Shown piece after piece: positions 1 through 7,909 of a stretch of DNA of 64,000 nucleotides. Under the pieces are notes generated by a model that worked only from the letters and a program-made list of their open reading frames with translations, did not search any database and was not told the origin of the DNA. Within the stretch, counting starts at the first letter, position 1; every line of letters starts with the position of its first letter. This DNA is from DASUPK01 sp963728875 (GTDB lineage Bacteria; Actinomycetota; Thermoleophilia; Solirubrobacterales; 70-9). A program made the position numbers and the translations under genes. Where the stretch lies: the NCBI GenBank assembly GCA_963728875.1, contig CAVSLJ010000003.1, positions 1 through 64,000 on the forward strand. Direction: 5' to 3'.

Positions 1-252
1 TGGTTGAAGCACTGCGGATGGGTCAGGCTGAGCCGGCAGGCGCCCTGCATTTCGGCGAAAGCAGAAGCCGCCTGAAAGCAGAAGCCGCCTATCTCAGATC
101 GTCTTCCCGCCTCACACACATGTCGTTTCGCGGCTCAGTTCCACAAAAGAGGTTCCGTTTCGGCTTCCATTTTGAGAGCAACTCAGCGCATCTGAGACGA
201 AGAAGTTCGCGCAAACTGCGACCGAATCACACCCAGCACCACCCGCGTCCGG
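1..252. other. Left-edge region without a recognisable gene
   Basis: I see no coding region here that resembles a known protein. Short open frames have no ribosome binding site and no family motif. If the tRNA fragment immediately to the right marks the edge of an integrated element, this stretch would be the interior end of that element; that is inference from tRNA orientation only. Confidence 0.4.
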
Positions 253-297
<45 letters not shown>

Positions 298-301
298 CTC
301 A

Positions 302-333
302 CGAAAGCCCTCCAAATGGAGGGCTTTCGTTTT
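302..333 (+). terminator. Strong intrinsic terminator behind the tRNA-fMet fragment
   Basis: A perfect 12-bp stem (302-313 with 318-329), an AAAT loop and a TTTT run form a textbook Rho-independent terminator. It starts 5 nt after the tRNA fragment, so it is probably the original terminator of the initiator tRNA gene. Confidence 0.9.
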
Positions 334-605
334 GGTCAATGTTCGCTGGCTCGAATCCAGGGTCCCAATAGGGTCCCATTTGCCGCAGCAGGCCGGTGCT
401 GGTTTCGTCGTCGAGCGGCACCGAATCGGGATGCCGCTCGCGCCGATTTAGCGATCGAACGCGGGACGAGGCGTCACCGCAGTGGAAGCTTTTGCTTTCA
501 GGTCGGACCGAGCGTTTCGAGAGGAGCCGGCATGGCATCCACCTCGACGGCGCCGCCTCAAACTGGGGCCACCGCCAGGCCGCACCACCGGCGGCGTCCC
601 GCGGG
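334..605. other. Non-coding stretch with a tandem 7-mer
   Basis: No gene is supported. The only structure seen is the direct repeat GGGTCCC at 360-366 and 371-377, which may be an integrase arm-type site next to the tRNA fragment (inference). Confidence 0.4.
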
Positions 606-1379
606 CTAGGGAAGCGCAGCGCCTTGGCGAGCCAGTCGTCCACTCGCGTGTTCGCGCGATGCCCCCGGACGACGCTCGGCAGCGACATCCTGATCAAGCA
701 GCAGCCTTACCCGCACGCTGAGCAGGTCGGCGCCTAGAACGCGCACGTTGATCGCGTTGAGCGCGCGCAGGGGGTGCCAGCGAATGATGCGGCGTTGGCG
801 GGCGAGCGCGTCGTCGTCGGGCACGATCTCGGCAATTCCGGGCACCCAGCGATACCTCCATCCCACTCGTAGCCGCACCCGGACCCGCGGGTCCCGTTGG
901 ATATTGCGGACGTACCCCGCACGGGCACCGTGCTCGGCGATGATCCAGAAGGTGTTGCCCTGCCGGCCGTTACCGACCGGGGTGCGGCGCGCCCGACCTG
1001 ACACGCGCCCGCGGGTCTCGAGGATCGCCAGCCCCAGCGGGTTGACGCCAGCGCGCAACAGCAGGCGCATTAGCGGGTTCAGGGTCCACCGCTGAAACGT
1101 CCGCACGATCAGGACCTTGACCCGGCGGCTTCTCGCGGTCACAACGACCAAGGCCAGGTAGAGGGCGCTCTGCGCGATCGGCGAGACGAGCCCCGGCCAG
1201 GCGCCTGGGTTCAGTGCGAACATGCCCCAGGTCAGGATCAGCGCGGCGAGGGTGCCGGCGAGCAGGCCGCGCGGCAGATTCACGCCGGCGGTCGCGAGGA
1301 GGCGACAACGAACTCGGTTCTTCGGTCCCGCCTCATTCGCGGGGCCGGTTGCGTTGAAGCTGCGGTCGGTGGACATCAT
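606..1379 (-). CDS. Membrane-anchored Ddn-family (DUF385) deazaflavin-dependent reductase
   Basis: 257 aa. The C-terminal part (about residues 95-200) carries the Ddn/F420-dependent nitroreductase pattern: AILETRGRVSGRARRTPVG, FWIIAEHG, YVRNIQRDPRVRVRL and a DDD acid cluster. Family members bind F420 and reduce electron-poor substrates. The first 85 residues are an extension with two probable TM helices (about 38-55 and 65-82), so the enzyme is likely tethered to the membrane. ATG ATG start with AGGAGA upstream. It is divergent from a TetR gene across a 67-bp gap with a palindrome, so repression by that regulator is likely. The first 33 residues resemble the N-terminus of the cupredoxin at 3963-4481. 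Complete F420 biosynthesis genes occur at 28-36 kb. Confidence 0.82.
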   Translation of the reverse strand: MMSTDRSFNATGPANEAGPKNRVRCRLLATAGVNLPRGLLAGTLAALILTWGMFALNPGAWPGLVSPIAQSALYLALVVVTARSRRVKVLIVRTFQRWTLNPLMRLLLRAGVNPLGLAILETRGRVSGRARRTPVGNGRQGNTFWIIAEHGARAGYVRNIQRDPRVRVRLRVGWRYRWVPGIAEIVPDDDALARQRRIIRWHPLRALNAINVRVLGADLLSVRVRLLLDQDVAAERRPGASREHASGRLARQGAALP

Positions 1380-1405
1380 GAGGCTCTCCTGTGTTTGGCA
1401 ATACG

Positions 1406-1421
1406 ACTGTGCGAATACAGT
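1406..1421. promoter_or_regulatory. Candidate TetR operator between divergent genes
   Basis: Inverted repeat ACTGT-6 nt-ACAGT in the 67-bp gap between the Ddn-like gene and the TetR gene. A wider pair CTGTG/CACAG also surrounds it. Its position suits autoregulation plus repression of the divergent gene; the sequence supports the palindrome, the function is inferred. Confidence 0.5.
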
Positions 1422-1446
1422 AACACAGATGTGCTAAAACAGAGGA

Positions 1447-2052
1447 ATGCCCAAGCTGGTAGACCACGAGCAGCGCCGAAGCGAGCTCGGGGCGGCCGTC
1501 TGGGGGGTGATCCGCCGCGACGGCGTCGAGGCCGCCTCGGTTCGCAAGGTCGCCCAGGAGGCCGGATGGTCAGCCGGCGCGCTGCGCCACTACTTCTCCA
1601 CCCAGACAGAGCTACTCGGCTTTGCGATCCAGATGGTGATCGAGCGAATCGAGGCGCGGGTGGGCGCCCTTGCGCCCCCAGCCGACCCGCGAGAAGCGGT
1701 CGAACAGCGGCTCCACGAACTGCTCCCCCTCGACAAGGAGCGGCGGGCGGAGAATGAGGTCTGGCTGGCCTTCACCGGTCGCGCGCTGGTCGATCCGCAG
1801 CTGCGCGCTCGCCACGAGGAGGTCGACGAGGAGCTTCGAAGCGCCTGTCTCGGGGCGCTCGGGGAGCTGGGCAGCGCCGGACGCCTTCGTCCAGGACTCG
1901 ACCTGGAGCTCGAGGCCGAACGCCTTCATGCAGTGCTCGACGGGCTTGCCCTGCACACCGCCATGCGACCTGACCGGATGTCGCCTCGGCTGATCCGTTC
2001 GGTGCTCGCCTGCCACCTCGACTCGCTCGATCCCGATGGCGACGGTCGGTGA
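1447..2052 (+). CDS. TetR/AcrR-family transcriptional regulator (BetI-like)
   Basis: 201 aa. The N-terminal helix-turn-helix is typical of TetR proteins (residues about 8-55): GVEAASVRKVAQEAGWSAG followed by ALRHYFSTQTEL. The C-terminal helical part resembles the BetI-type ligand domain (HELLPLD, ENEVWLAFTGRA, LHAVLDGLALH). It is divergent from the Ddn-like reductase at 606-1379 and probably represses it. The ATG at 1447 has AGAGG immediately upstream. The ligand cannot be inferred. Confidence 0.85.
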   Translation: MPKLVDHEQRRSELGAAVWGVIRRDGVEAASVRKVAQEAGWSAGALRHYFSTQTELLGFAIQMVIERIEARVGALAPPADPREAVEQRLHELLPLDKERRAENEVWLAFTGRALVDPQLRARHEEVDEELRSACLGALGELGSAGRLRPGLDLELEAERLHAVLDGLALHTAMRPDRMSPRLIRSVLACHLDSLDPDGDGR

Positions 2053-2098
2053 AGATCGGCTTGGTCCTGGGTTGTGACCGAGAGCCAGCAGGGAGCCG

Positions 2099-2451
2099 AT
2101 GACGAATGCTCCTGCGAGGCTCATCTATCTATCAAGCCCGAGCTGGTTCGGCCGCAAGGTCATGAACCCGTTGGTCGTGGCGCTGACCAGGGTCTGCCTG
2201 AGCTGGCTGGCTCGCGGATCCTTGAGATTTGCGGCCGAAAGACCGGTGAGCCGCGCCGAAAGCCAGTGAACCCGCTCGCGCTCGACGCCCACCGATACGT
2301 TGTCGCGCCGCGAGGGCACACGCAGTGGATTCGGAACCTACGTGCCGCTGGCGAGGGCCACCTGTTGCTGGGGCGAAGGCGCGAGCACTTTGTCGCGGCA
2401 ACTGACCTCGTCTCTACCGAAGCGTGTCATGCGGGTCAACGTCATCCTTGA
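2099..2451 (+). pseudogene. Frameshifted and truncated Ddn/DUF385-family gene
   Basis: Frame 2 from ATG 2099 gives a typical start for this family: a WFGRKVMNPLVVALTR segment. Around 2206-2215 the homology jumps to frame 1, which continues GSRILEICGRKTGEPRRKPVN, VVAPRGHTQWIRNLRAAGEG and LGRRREHFVA, the diagnostic core of F420-binding DUF385 proteins. No single frame covers the gene, and the C-terminus degrades before the stop at 2449-2451, where it meets the convergent TetR gene. It is probably a dead paralogue of the 606-1379 type, although that gene has an extra membrane N-terminus which this one lacks. Confidence 0.7.
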
Positions 2452-3038
2452 AGGAGACCATCGAGGAGGTCGTGGATCACTTCCTGGACATCCGCCCGCT
2501 CGCTGACGGGGTCATCGGCGCTGGCGATGCTCAGGGCGGCTTCATCGAGGGCACCGATCAAGATCGTCGCCAGGGGGCGAACCGGCTGGGCCTTCAAATG
2601 GCCGGATTGGATCGCAGCAGTGAGTAGCTGCTCGGTCATGCCAAGGCCGTAGTGCTGAGAGAACTCGCGGAAGCGAGCCCACCCGAGGACGCTCGGCGCA
2701 TCGAGCAAGACCAGTTGGCGGACCTCGGGTTCGCTTGCGATCTCCAGCCATGCGTCAGCTGCAACATGAAGCGCCTCGGCCGGTGTCTCGGGCTCGGCAG
2801 TTGAAACGGCAGCGGCAAGCCGCTCGATGACCTCAGCCTCAACGGCCTCAAGCACGGCAATGAACAACGCCGACTTGTCGGCGTATTGGTGGTACATCGC
2901 ACCGCGGGTCACCCCTGCGTCCTCGGCGATCTCCGGGGTGCCGACCTCGCCGTAGCCGCGTTCACCCCAAAGCCGGCGAGCGGCACCTTTGAGGGCCGCC
3001 TGGGTCGCGGCCGATCGTTCAGCTTGGGTCTGGCTCAT
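2442..3038 (-). CDS. TetR/AcrR-family transcriptional regulator
   Basis: 198 aa. The HTH region (residues about 10-55) reads GEVGTPEIAEDAGVTRGAMY then HQYADKSALFIAV, a clear TetR DNA-binding domain. The C-terminus is of the type with LLDAPSVLGWARFREF. It is divergent from the alpha/beta hydrolase at 3103, and the 64-bp gap contains a perfect 9-bp inverted repeat. The simplest reading is autorepression and control of the hydrolase and cupredoxin genes. Ligand unknown. Confidence 0.87.
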   Translation of the reverse strand: MSQTQAERSAATQAALKGAARRLWGERGYGEVGTPEIAEDAGVTRGAMYHQYADKSALFIAVLEAVEAEVIERLAAAVSTAEPETPAEALHVAADAWLEIASEPEVRQLVLLDAPSVLGWARFREFSQHYGLGMTEQLLTAAIQSGHLKAQPVRPLATILIGALDEAALSIASADDPVSERADVQEVIHDLLDGLLQG

Positions 3039-3060
3039 TTACGTACAGGATGTTGGTATC

Positions 3061-3081
3061 TTACGTGCAGCCTGCACGTAA
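3061..3081. promoter_or_regulatory. Perfect palindromic operator for the TetR/hydrolase pair
   Basis: TTACGTGCA-GCC-TGCACGTAA is a perfect 9-bp inverted repeat with a 3-bp spacer, between the divergent starts at 3038 and 3103. A half-like TTTACGTA at 3041-3048 overlaps the regulator's own start region. Length and placement are typical of TetR operators. Confidence 0.75.
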
Positions 3082-3102
3082 TTCTAACCCAGGAGGTCTC
3101 TC

Positions 3103-3963
3103 ATGCCAGCCATCACCCTCAGCGCCGGAACGATCCACTATGAGCAATCCGGGCCGGCCGACGGTCGCCCGCTCGTCTTCATTCACGGCTACGCCATGGG
3201 CGGGTCGCTTTGGCGTGGATTGACCAACCGGCTCGCGGCCCGGGGCTTCGCCTGCATCGCGCCGACCTGGCCGCTCGGCGCCCACACCGAAGCGATGCAT
3301 GAGACGACCGAGTTGACGATGGAGGGACTCGCGGAGATCAGTGGCGAGCTTGTCGAGGCGCTCGACCTGGAGGATGTGGTTCTGATCGGCAACGACACGG
3401 GCGGCGCGATTGCGCAGATCCTGGCCACCACCGCCCCCGAACGACTTGGGGCGCTCGTCCTCACCGGTTGCGACGCCTTCGAGCACTTCCCCCCGCCGGT
3501 TCTCAAGCCGTTCATCGCCGCAGCCAAGATCCCGGGAGCTTTCCGAGTGGCGCTGCAGCCACTGCGGACCCGTCTCGGGCGGCAACGCGCCTATGGGGCA
3601 CTGGCACACGGCGACATTGACGAGCTAGCCGCCGAGTGGGTCGTGCCGGCCCTTCACGACAAGGGCGTCCGAAGCGACCTTCGCCGCCTTACCGGATCGC
3701 TGAACCAAGGGTCGATGCTTCGTGCCGCCGAGGGCCTGCCCGACTTCCGGAAACCGGCGCTCGTCGCCTGGTCCGCTGACGATGCCTTCTTTCCGCTCGA
3801 AGACGGCCAGCGGCTTGCGGCAACACTTCCGGACGCTCGCCTGGAGGTGATCTCGAATTCAAAGACCTTCTCGATGATCGACCAGCCGGACCGCCTCGCT
3901 GGGCTGATCTCCGACTTCGTCGGTACCAGCAAGACAGCCGTGCCGGCAAGAGGAAGTGCCTAG
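3103..3963 (+). CDS. Alpha/beta-fold hydrolase with Asp nucleophile elbow
   Basis: 286 aa. The fold is clear: oxyanion region VFIHGYAMGG, nucleophile elbow LIGNDTGGAIAQ (Asp, as in haloalkane and fluoroacetate dehalogenase-like hydrolases), and WSADDAFFPLEDG in the acid position. At the usual catalytic-His position the sequence reads SKTFSMIDQPDRL with no His. Start ATG with CAGGAGGTC ribosome site. It is read from the TetR-operated promoter, and the next gene starts on its stop codon (TAGTG), so hydrolase and cupredoxin are probably co-expressed. Substrate unknown. Confidence 0.82.
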   Translation: MPAITLSAGTIHYEQSGPADGRPLVFIHGYAMGGSLWRGLTNRLAARGFACIAPTWPLGAHTEAMHETTELTMEGLAEISGELVEALDLEDVVLIGNDTGGAIAQILATTAPERLGALVLTGCDAFEHFPPPVLKPFIAAAKIPGAFRVALQPLRTRLGRQRAYGALAHGDIDELAAEWVVPALHDKGVRSDLRRLTGSLNQGSMLRAAEGLPDFRKPALVAWSADDAFFPLEDGQRLAATLPDARLEVISNSKTFSMIDQPDRLAGLISDFVGTSKTAVPARGSA

Positions 3964-4481
3964 TGATGTCCACTGATCCCAGCCCCAACGCGACTAGCCG
4001 CCCGAGCGAGAGGGAATCCATGCAGCGACCTCGCTGGCGCCTCCTGGCGACCGCGGGGGTCATCGGGCTGGTGGCAGTGGCGGCCTTGGGGTTCGTCGGC
4101 TTCGCTCTCTCGGGCGGACTCGACAAGACCACCTCGAAGCAGGTCGCGGGGCCCGGTACCCAGGTCGTCCGGGTCGCGCTCGTGGATGCCGTCGTCGGCT
4201 TTGACGTCACTCCTGATGTGCTCAAGGTCGCTCGCGGCACCCACGTCGTGCTCAAGGTCGTCAACGAAGGCGACGAGGACCACGACCTCGCAGTCGAGGG
4301 CGGCGCGATGACCAGAATGCTCGGTCCCGGCGAGTCGGATCGCCTCGGCCTCGGCACGGTGACCGACGACCTGGACTTGTGGTGCACCCTTCCCGGGCAC
4401 AAGCTCGGGGGCATGACGCTGGACGTCCAAGTAGTCGACCCGTCCGCAATCAACCGCAGCGAAAAGCCGGCGACGCGATGA
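3963..4481 (+). CDS. Membrane-anchored cupredoxin (type I copper protein)
   Basis: 172 aa. A single TM helix (about residues 28-50) follows a short N-terminal tail, so the copper domain is extracytoplasmic. Copper ligands are visible: His in EDHDLAVEG, Cys in LWCTLPGHK, His in the same motif, and Met in GGM, the plastocyanin/amicyanin order H-C-H-M. Likely a small electron carrier or copper-binding protein. The GTG start overlaps the hydrolase stop, with GAGGAA 7-8 nt upstream; an ATG at 3966 is possible. The first 33 residues parallel those of the Ddn-like protein at 606-1379. Confidence 0.82.
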   Translation: MMSTDPSPNATSRPSERESMQRPRWRLLATAGVIGLVAVAALGFVGFALSGGLDKTTSKQVAGPGTQVVRVALVDAVVGFDVTPDVLKVARGTHVVLKVVNEGDEDHDLAVEGGAMTRMLGPGESDRLGLGTVTDDLDLWCTLPGHKLGGMTLDVQVVDPSAINRSEKPATR

Positions 4482-4752
4482 AGCGACGTGGCTAGTCCTC
4501 GATGACCGGGCTCGCGCGCTCCTTTCCGCCGCAGCACGCAAGGTCCGGCACAGCGCTCGTCCGGCGCTCGTGCTTCGTCGCGATGGCTTTGATCGCGGCC
4601 GCGACTAGCCCAAGCGATGGCGATCGGCTTCGCCGTGGACCGGTTCTAGTCGACGGCAATGGTTCGCGGAAGATCGCGAGCGACCACACTCCACCGGGGG
4701 AATCTCTGGTCGTCCTGATGCCTCCTTCGCGTGAAAGGAGACGTCCCGGCTA

Positions 4753-4949
4753 CAAATTGTGCCCTCGAACGTGCCCTTGTCCGAATCAGACTGGGGGTTT
4801 CGTGCCTGGAGGAGGGACCCCCCAGTCTAGGTCGGTTGCGGCAGGATTCTGCCTCTCTCGATTCACCGAAACCGGCTGATTACCAGCGAAAAAGTCGGGG
4901 CGACTGGATTTGAACCAGCGACCTTTCGGCCCCCAGCCGAATGCGCTAC
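4753..4949 (-). repeat. Direct repeat copy 1: tRNA-Pro fragment plus downstream flank
   Basis: Homologous to 9482-9672. The last 55 bp match the intact tRNA-Pro with one mismatch (A4903 against G9626). The flank is diverged but colinear, sharing blocks such as CCGAATCAG, CTCTCGATTC and GATTACCAG. A 10-bp perfect hairpin at 4788-4797/4819-4828 is kept in copy 2 with a compensatory A-T to G-C change. Confidence 0.8.
4895..4949 (-). mobile_element. 3' fragment of tRNA-Pro(GGG), probable att remnant
   Basis: The 55 nt correspond to the tRNA-Pro 3' part from the D loop through the anticodon arm and T arm to the discriminator. Sequence identity ends abruptly at 4949, where the D-arm and acceptor 5' strand should continue. 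Orientation is the same as the intact gene at 9618-9691, as expected for the distal att site of an element integrated into that tRNA's 3' end. Confidence 0.82.
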
Positions 4950-5323
4950 TCGTGTGAATCGGTCCTGTTGAGTCCGGTCTAGGCGTCCTCAGGCGTGGTC
5001 AGTTGATCTCAGTTGCTCCGACTTTCGTGCAGATTGTGCCCTCGAATGTGCCCTCGGCGTCGGTACCAGCTTGTCTCTCGCTCGAAGCCCGAGTGCTCGC
5101 AATAACCGACCGTGCCGCAGATGTCCCCCCTCGGGCGGGCCACCGGCTTTATTCCCTGCGCGCCTCGCATTCGCGCACTGGGGCGCGTCGTGGACTTGGC
5201 ACGGCGCTGCTGCTCTTCGTCTCTATGAAGAAGGACCTCCCAATGGCACGCTCGAGCCACCAAGAAACGAGCACCAAGGAGGCCCTTCGTCATTGCAGTC
5301 CAAAGCAGGACCCCGGTACCGAT

Positions 5324-5971
5324 CTACCAGAGGGACGCGAAGCACTTGGGCACCTTCCAACGCTTCCACCGGTTGTACTTCGGCGATTGCGGCGACATCC
5401 GGGGTGGTTTGCACGTTGGGGCCGAGTAGGACCCAGCGGAGGTGCAGTTCTCCTGGACACCCGCCAAGCCATAGGGATCCCAATCCTCAACGTTGAACGT
5501 GCCGTTGACACGCGCCTTGCGGGTGACCCGGCCGTTTCGCTTCCGCTTCTTCAGGACCTTCGCCCGTAGGTCGCCTTTGGTGGAGAGGCCCCCATCCGGC
5601 ACCTCTGATCCGAACGCGTGGAAGAACCGACCCTTGATGAGCTTCGCGGAGAAATAGGCGTACTTCGAGAAGCCGTTTCCCCCGATGCTGAAGGCAGAGT
5701 TGCCGCCGGGATTGCAGCTCACTCCGACTTGTAGGCGGTAGCCGACTGCCCGCCGCGGAGTGAACTCCCCGTGACGGTTCTGCTTGAAGAGCACGCCGAA
5801 GAGGATTCGACCCGGAAACGGGCTGGTGACGCTCAGGTCCTGGAAGAAGCGGTAGCGGGCATGGGGATGGAAGAACGTAGCCTGCGCCGTCGGAACGATC
5901 AGGCCACCGCCGATCAGCAAGATAAACGCGATGAAAAGTGCACGCCTCAGGGGCTCCGTGGAGGTAAACAC
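5324..5971 (-). CDS. Secreted hypothetical protein
   Basis: About 215 aa from the GTG at 5971, which places a signal peptide at the very N-terminus (TEPLRRA, then a hydrophobic run ending PTAQA); an ATG at 6043 would add 24 poorly supported residues. The mature part is rich in Gly/Lys/Arg, with Cys in VSCNPGGN, ENCTS and PTCK, and looks like a small beta-rich exported protein (GGNGFSKYAYFSAKL, VNGTFNVEDWDPYG). I recognise the style from Solirubrobacterales secreted proteins but no named family. It lies inside the tRNA-Pro-bounded segment. Function unknown. Confidence 0.6.
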   Translation of the reverse strand: MFTSTEPLRRALFIAFILLIGGGLIVPTAQATFFHPHARYRFFQDLSVTSPFPGRILFGVLFKQNRHGEFTPRRAVGYRLQVGVSCNPGGNSAFSIGGNGFSKYAYFSAKLIKGRFFHAFGSEVPDGGLSTKGDLRAKVLKKRKRNGRVTRKARVNGTFNVEDWDPYGLAGVQENCTSAGSYSAPTCKPPRMSPQSPKYNRWKRWKVPKCFASLW

Positions 5972-6094
5972 CTGCTCTTCATGCAAGTACTGGTCGCTTA
6001 GTAAGGATCTCAAACCGGGCACCCGCCGACATCGGTTCTCCACCTACTCGGGCTCCTTGCGGGCATGGGTCCTGACAGCGTCGATGAAAACCGC

Positions 6095-6901
6095 TCAGGC
6101 GACATAGACGTCGCGGCGTTCAAAGAGCACCGCCGATGCAACAGTGAGGATGACGCTGGCAGCCAGCAAGACGGCGAGATGCCCGACATCGAAGCCGTTG
6201 CTGAGCGGATCCGATCCCTGGTACCAGTAGAAGGGAGAGACCTTCTGCCAGCCGTTCAGGCTCGGCACGATTGGAGCGAGCGAATAGAGCATGAAGCTGG
6301 CAACGGCGAGACTGCCGGTCCAGGCTCCGGCGTGTCCCCGGCGACCGAGAGCAGCGGTGATCGCCAGCGCTATTGCGGCGAAGGTCGCCCCGAGGAAGAC
6401 GGCTGCGGCAGCAGCGGCGATCAGGCCCTCGATGGCGATGTCCATCCCGACGAGCTTTCTGCCGAGGAGAAGCGCGACGGTCAGCGCCACTCCGAGGGCG
6501 GCCAGGAGCGCCGCGCCGGCCACTGCCTTCTCGACGATCACCCGACGCCGTGAGACCGGAGCGCTCAGCAGCAGCTCGGCGGTTCCACGATCCTCCTCGC
6601 GACCGATTGCGCCCGAGCCCAGGATGACCGCAAAGATGATGAACAGGATCGGAACCACGTTCGAGAACATCTGCGAGTTCAGATAGCCGGCCGGTGATGT
6701 GACGTCAATCCCCGATCCCCCTCCGGAAAGCGCCCGAACCGCCGGCGGCAGGTTCTTGTAGAAGTCCGAGAGGGTCGTGTTGTCGCGGACCGAGGGGTAG
6801 TAGGCGAAGATCACGAGCACCAAGGCGAGGGTCCCGATCGCCCAACCCAGGATCGCCCGGCGCTGCTCGAAGAGCGTCTTGCCGAGAACGCTAGTCAGCA
6901 T
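6095..6901 (-). CDS. ABC-2 type transporter permease
   Basis: 268 aa, six predicted TM helices in the ABC-2 arrangement, with the usual cytoplasmic loop REEDRGTAELLLSAPVSRRRV after TM2. The ATG at 6901 lies 11 bp inside the end of the ATPase gene, so the two are translationally coupled. With that ATPase it forms an export-type ABC transporter. Substrate is not evident; neighbours do not specify a drug or polysaccharide. Confidence 0.88.
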   Translation of the reverse strand: MLTSVLGKTLFEQRRAILGWAIGTLALVLVIFAYYPSVRDNTTLSDFYKNLPPAVRALSGGGSGIDVTSPAGYLNSQMFSNVVPILFIIFAVILGSGAIGREEDRGTAELLLSAPVSRRRVIVEKAVAGAALLAALGVALTVALLLGRKLVGMDIAIEGLIAAAAAAVFLGATFAAIALAITAALGRRGHAGAWTGSLAVASFMLYSLAPIVPSLNGWQKVSPFYWYQGSDPLSNGFDVGHLAVLLAASVILTVASAVLFERRDVYVA

Positions 6902-7796
6902 CACGGTCGGCTCCGTAGAGGCCGAGGAAGACCTCCTCCAAGTCCGGGTCCGGGGTCGAGACGATCTCGACGGGCAGCGCCGCAAGGGCTTTGATCAGCT
7001 TCCCCATCGGCCCCGAGATGGCGAGGCGTGCGTGCGCGCCTGAGATCCGCACGTCGTCCACCCCTGGGATCCCGCTGAGTGCCGAGGCCTCTACAGGCCG
7101 GCTGAAGTTGACCTCAACGCGCCGCCGCGCCCGTTCCTTGAGGTGGGCGATCGTGTCGAGGGCGATGATCTCGCCCTCCCGGATCAGCGCCACCCGGTCG
7201 GCGATCCGTTCGACCTCGTTCAGGTAGTGGGAGCTGAAGAAGATCGTCCGCCCCCGCCCTTTGACCTCGTCGATCATCTCGAACACCTCATGCTGGACGA
7301 GCGGGTCCAGGCCGCTGGTCGGCTCGTCCAGCACGATCAGCTCAGGGTCGTGCATGAAGGCCTGGATCAGGCCGACCTTCTCCCGGTTGCCCTTCGAGAG
7401 GTCCCGCACCTCGCGTTCGAGGTCGAGCTTGAGCCGCTCCGCCAGCGGCTCGATGCGGCTCGTTCCACGGCCTCCGCGCAAGCCGGCGAGGAACGCCAGC
7501 GTCTGCCGCGCCGTCAGCCTCTCCCACAGATCGAGGTCCCCCGGAACGTAGCCGAGCCGCTCATGGACGCTCCGCGCCTGGCGACGGGAGTCGAAGCCAA
7601 GGATCGTGATCGAGCCTTCGCTCGGGTGCAGCAGGTCGAGCATCGTCCGGATCAAGGTCGTCTTGCCCGCCCCGTTCGGGCCAATGAAGCCGAACGCCTC
7701 TCCCGGGGCGACCTCGAAGTCGAGCCCGTGCAGGGCCTGAAAGCTGCCATAGCGCTTGATCAGGCCGCGAACCTCGATCGCATTGGGCACCGTCAT
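6891..7796 (-). CDS. ABC transporter ATP-binding protein (exporter type)
   Basis: 301 aa. Walker A GPNGAGKTT, Q-loop region RLGYVPGDLDLWERL, signature LSKGNREK, Walker B LIVLDEPTSGLD and H-loop SSHYLNEVERI are all present. The C-terminal extension after about residue 220 is typical of DrrA/CcmA-like exporters. I start it at ATG 7796 (TVPNAIEVRGL), where homology to this family begins; longer in-frame extensions overlap the next gene and look non-coding. It pairs with the permease at 6095-6901. Confidence 0.9.
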   Translation of the reverse strand: MTVPNAIEVRGLIKRYGSFQALHGLDFEVAPGEAFGFIGPNGAGKTTLIRTMLDLLHPSEGSITILGFDSRRQARSVHERLGYVPGDLDLWERLTARQTLAFLAGLRGGRGTSRIEPLAERLKLDLEREVRDLSKGNREKVGLIQAFMHDPELIVLDEPTSGLDPLVQHEVFEMIDEVKGRGRTIFFSSHYLNEVERIADRVALIREGEIIALDTIAHLKERARRRVEVNFSRPVEASALSGIPGVDDVRISGAHARLAISGPMGKLIKALAALPVEIVSTPDPDLEEVFLGLYGADRDAD

Positions 7797-7909
7797 CGGG
7801 GGGGCGACCACCCTATTCAACCGTCCCGGCCGCCTAACAACGGTAACGGCGGCGCGCAGGTCCTCCATCAGCGCCCGCAAGGCGATGTTGAGCGCTCTCA
7901 GTGCCGGGA

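Larger units (their letters stand above)
4482..5323. other. Gene-free integration-site region
   Basis: About 840 bp without a supportable gene. It contains paired GTGCCCT repeats at 4759-4777 and 5036-5054, a hairpin at 4788-4828, and a tRNA-Pro 3' fragment at 4895-4949. Nothing resembling an integrase remains. Confidence 0.55.
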
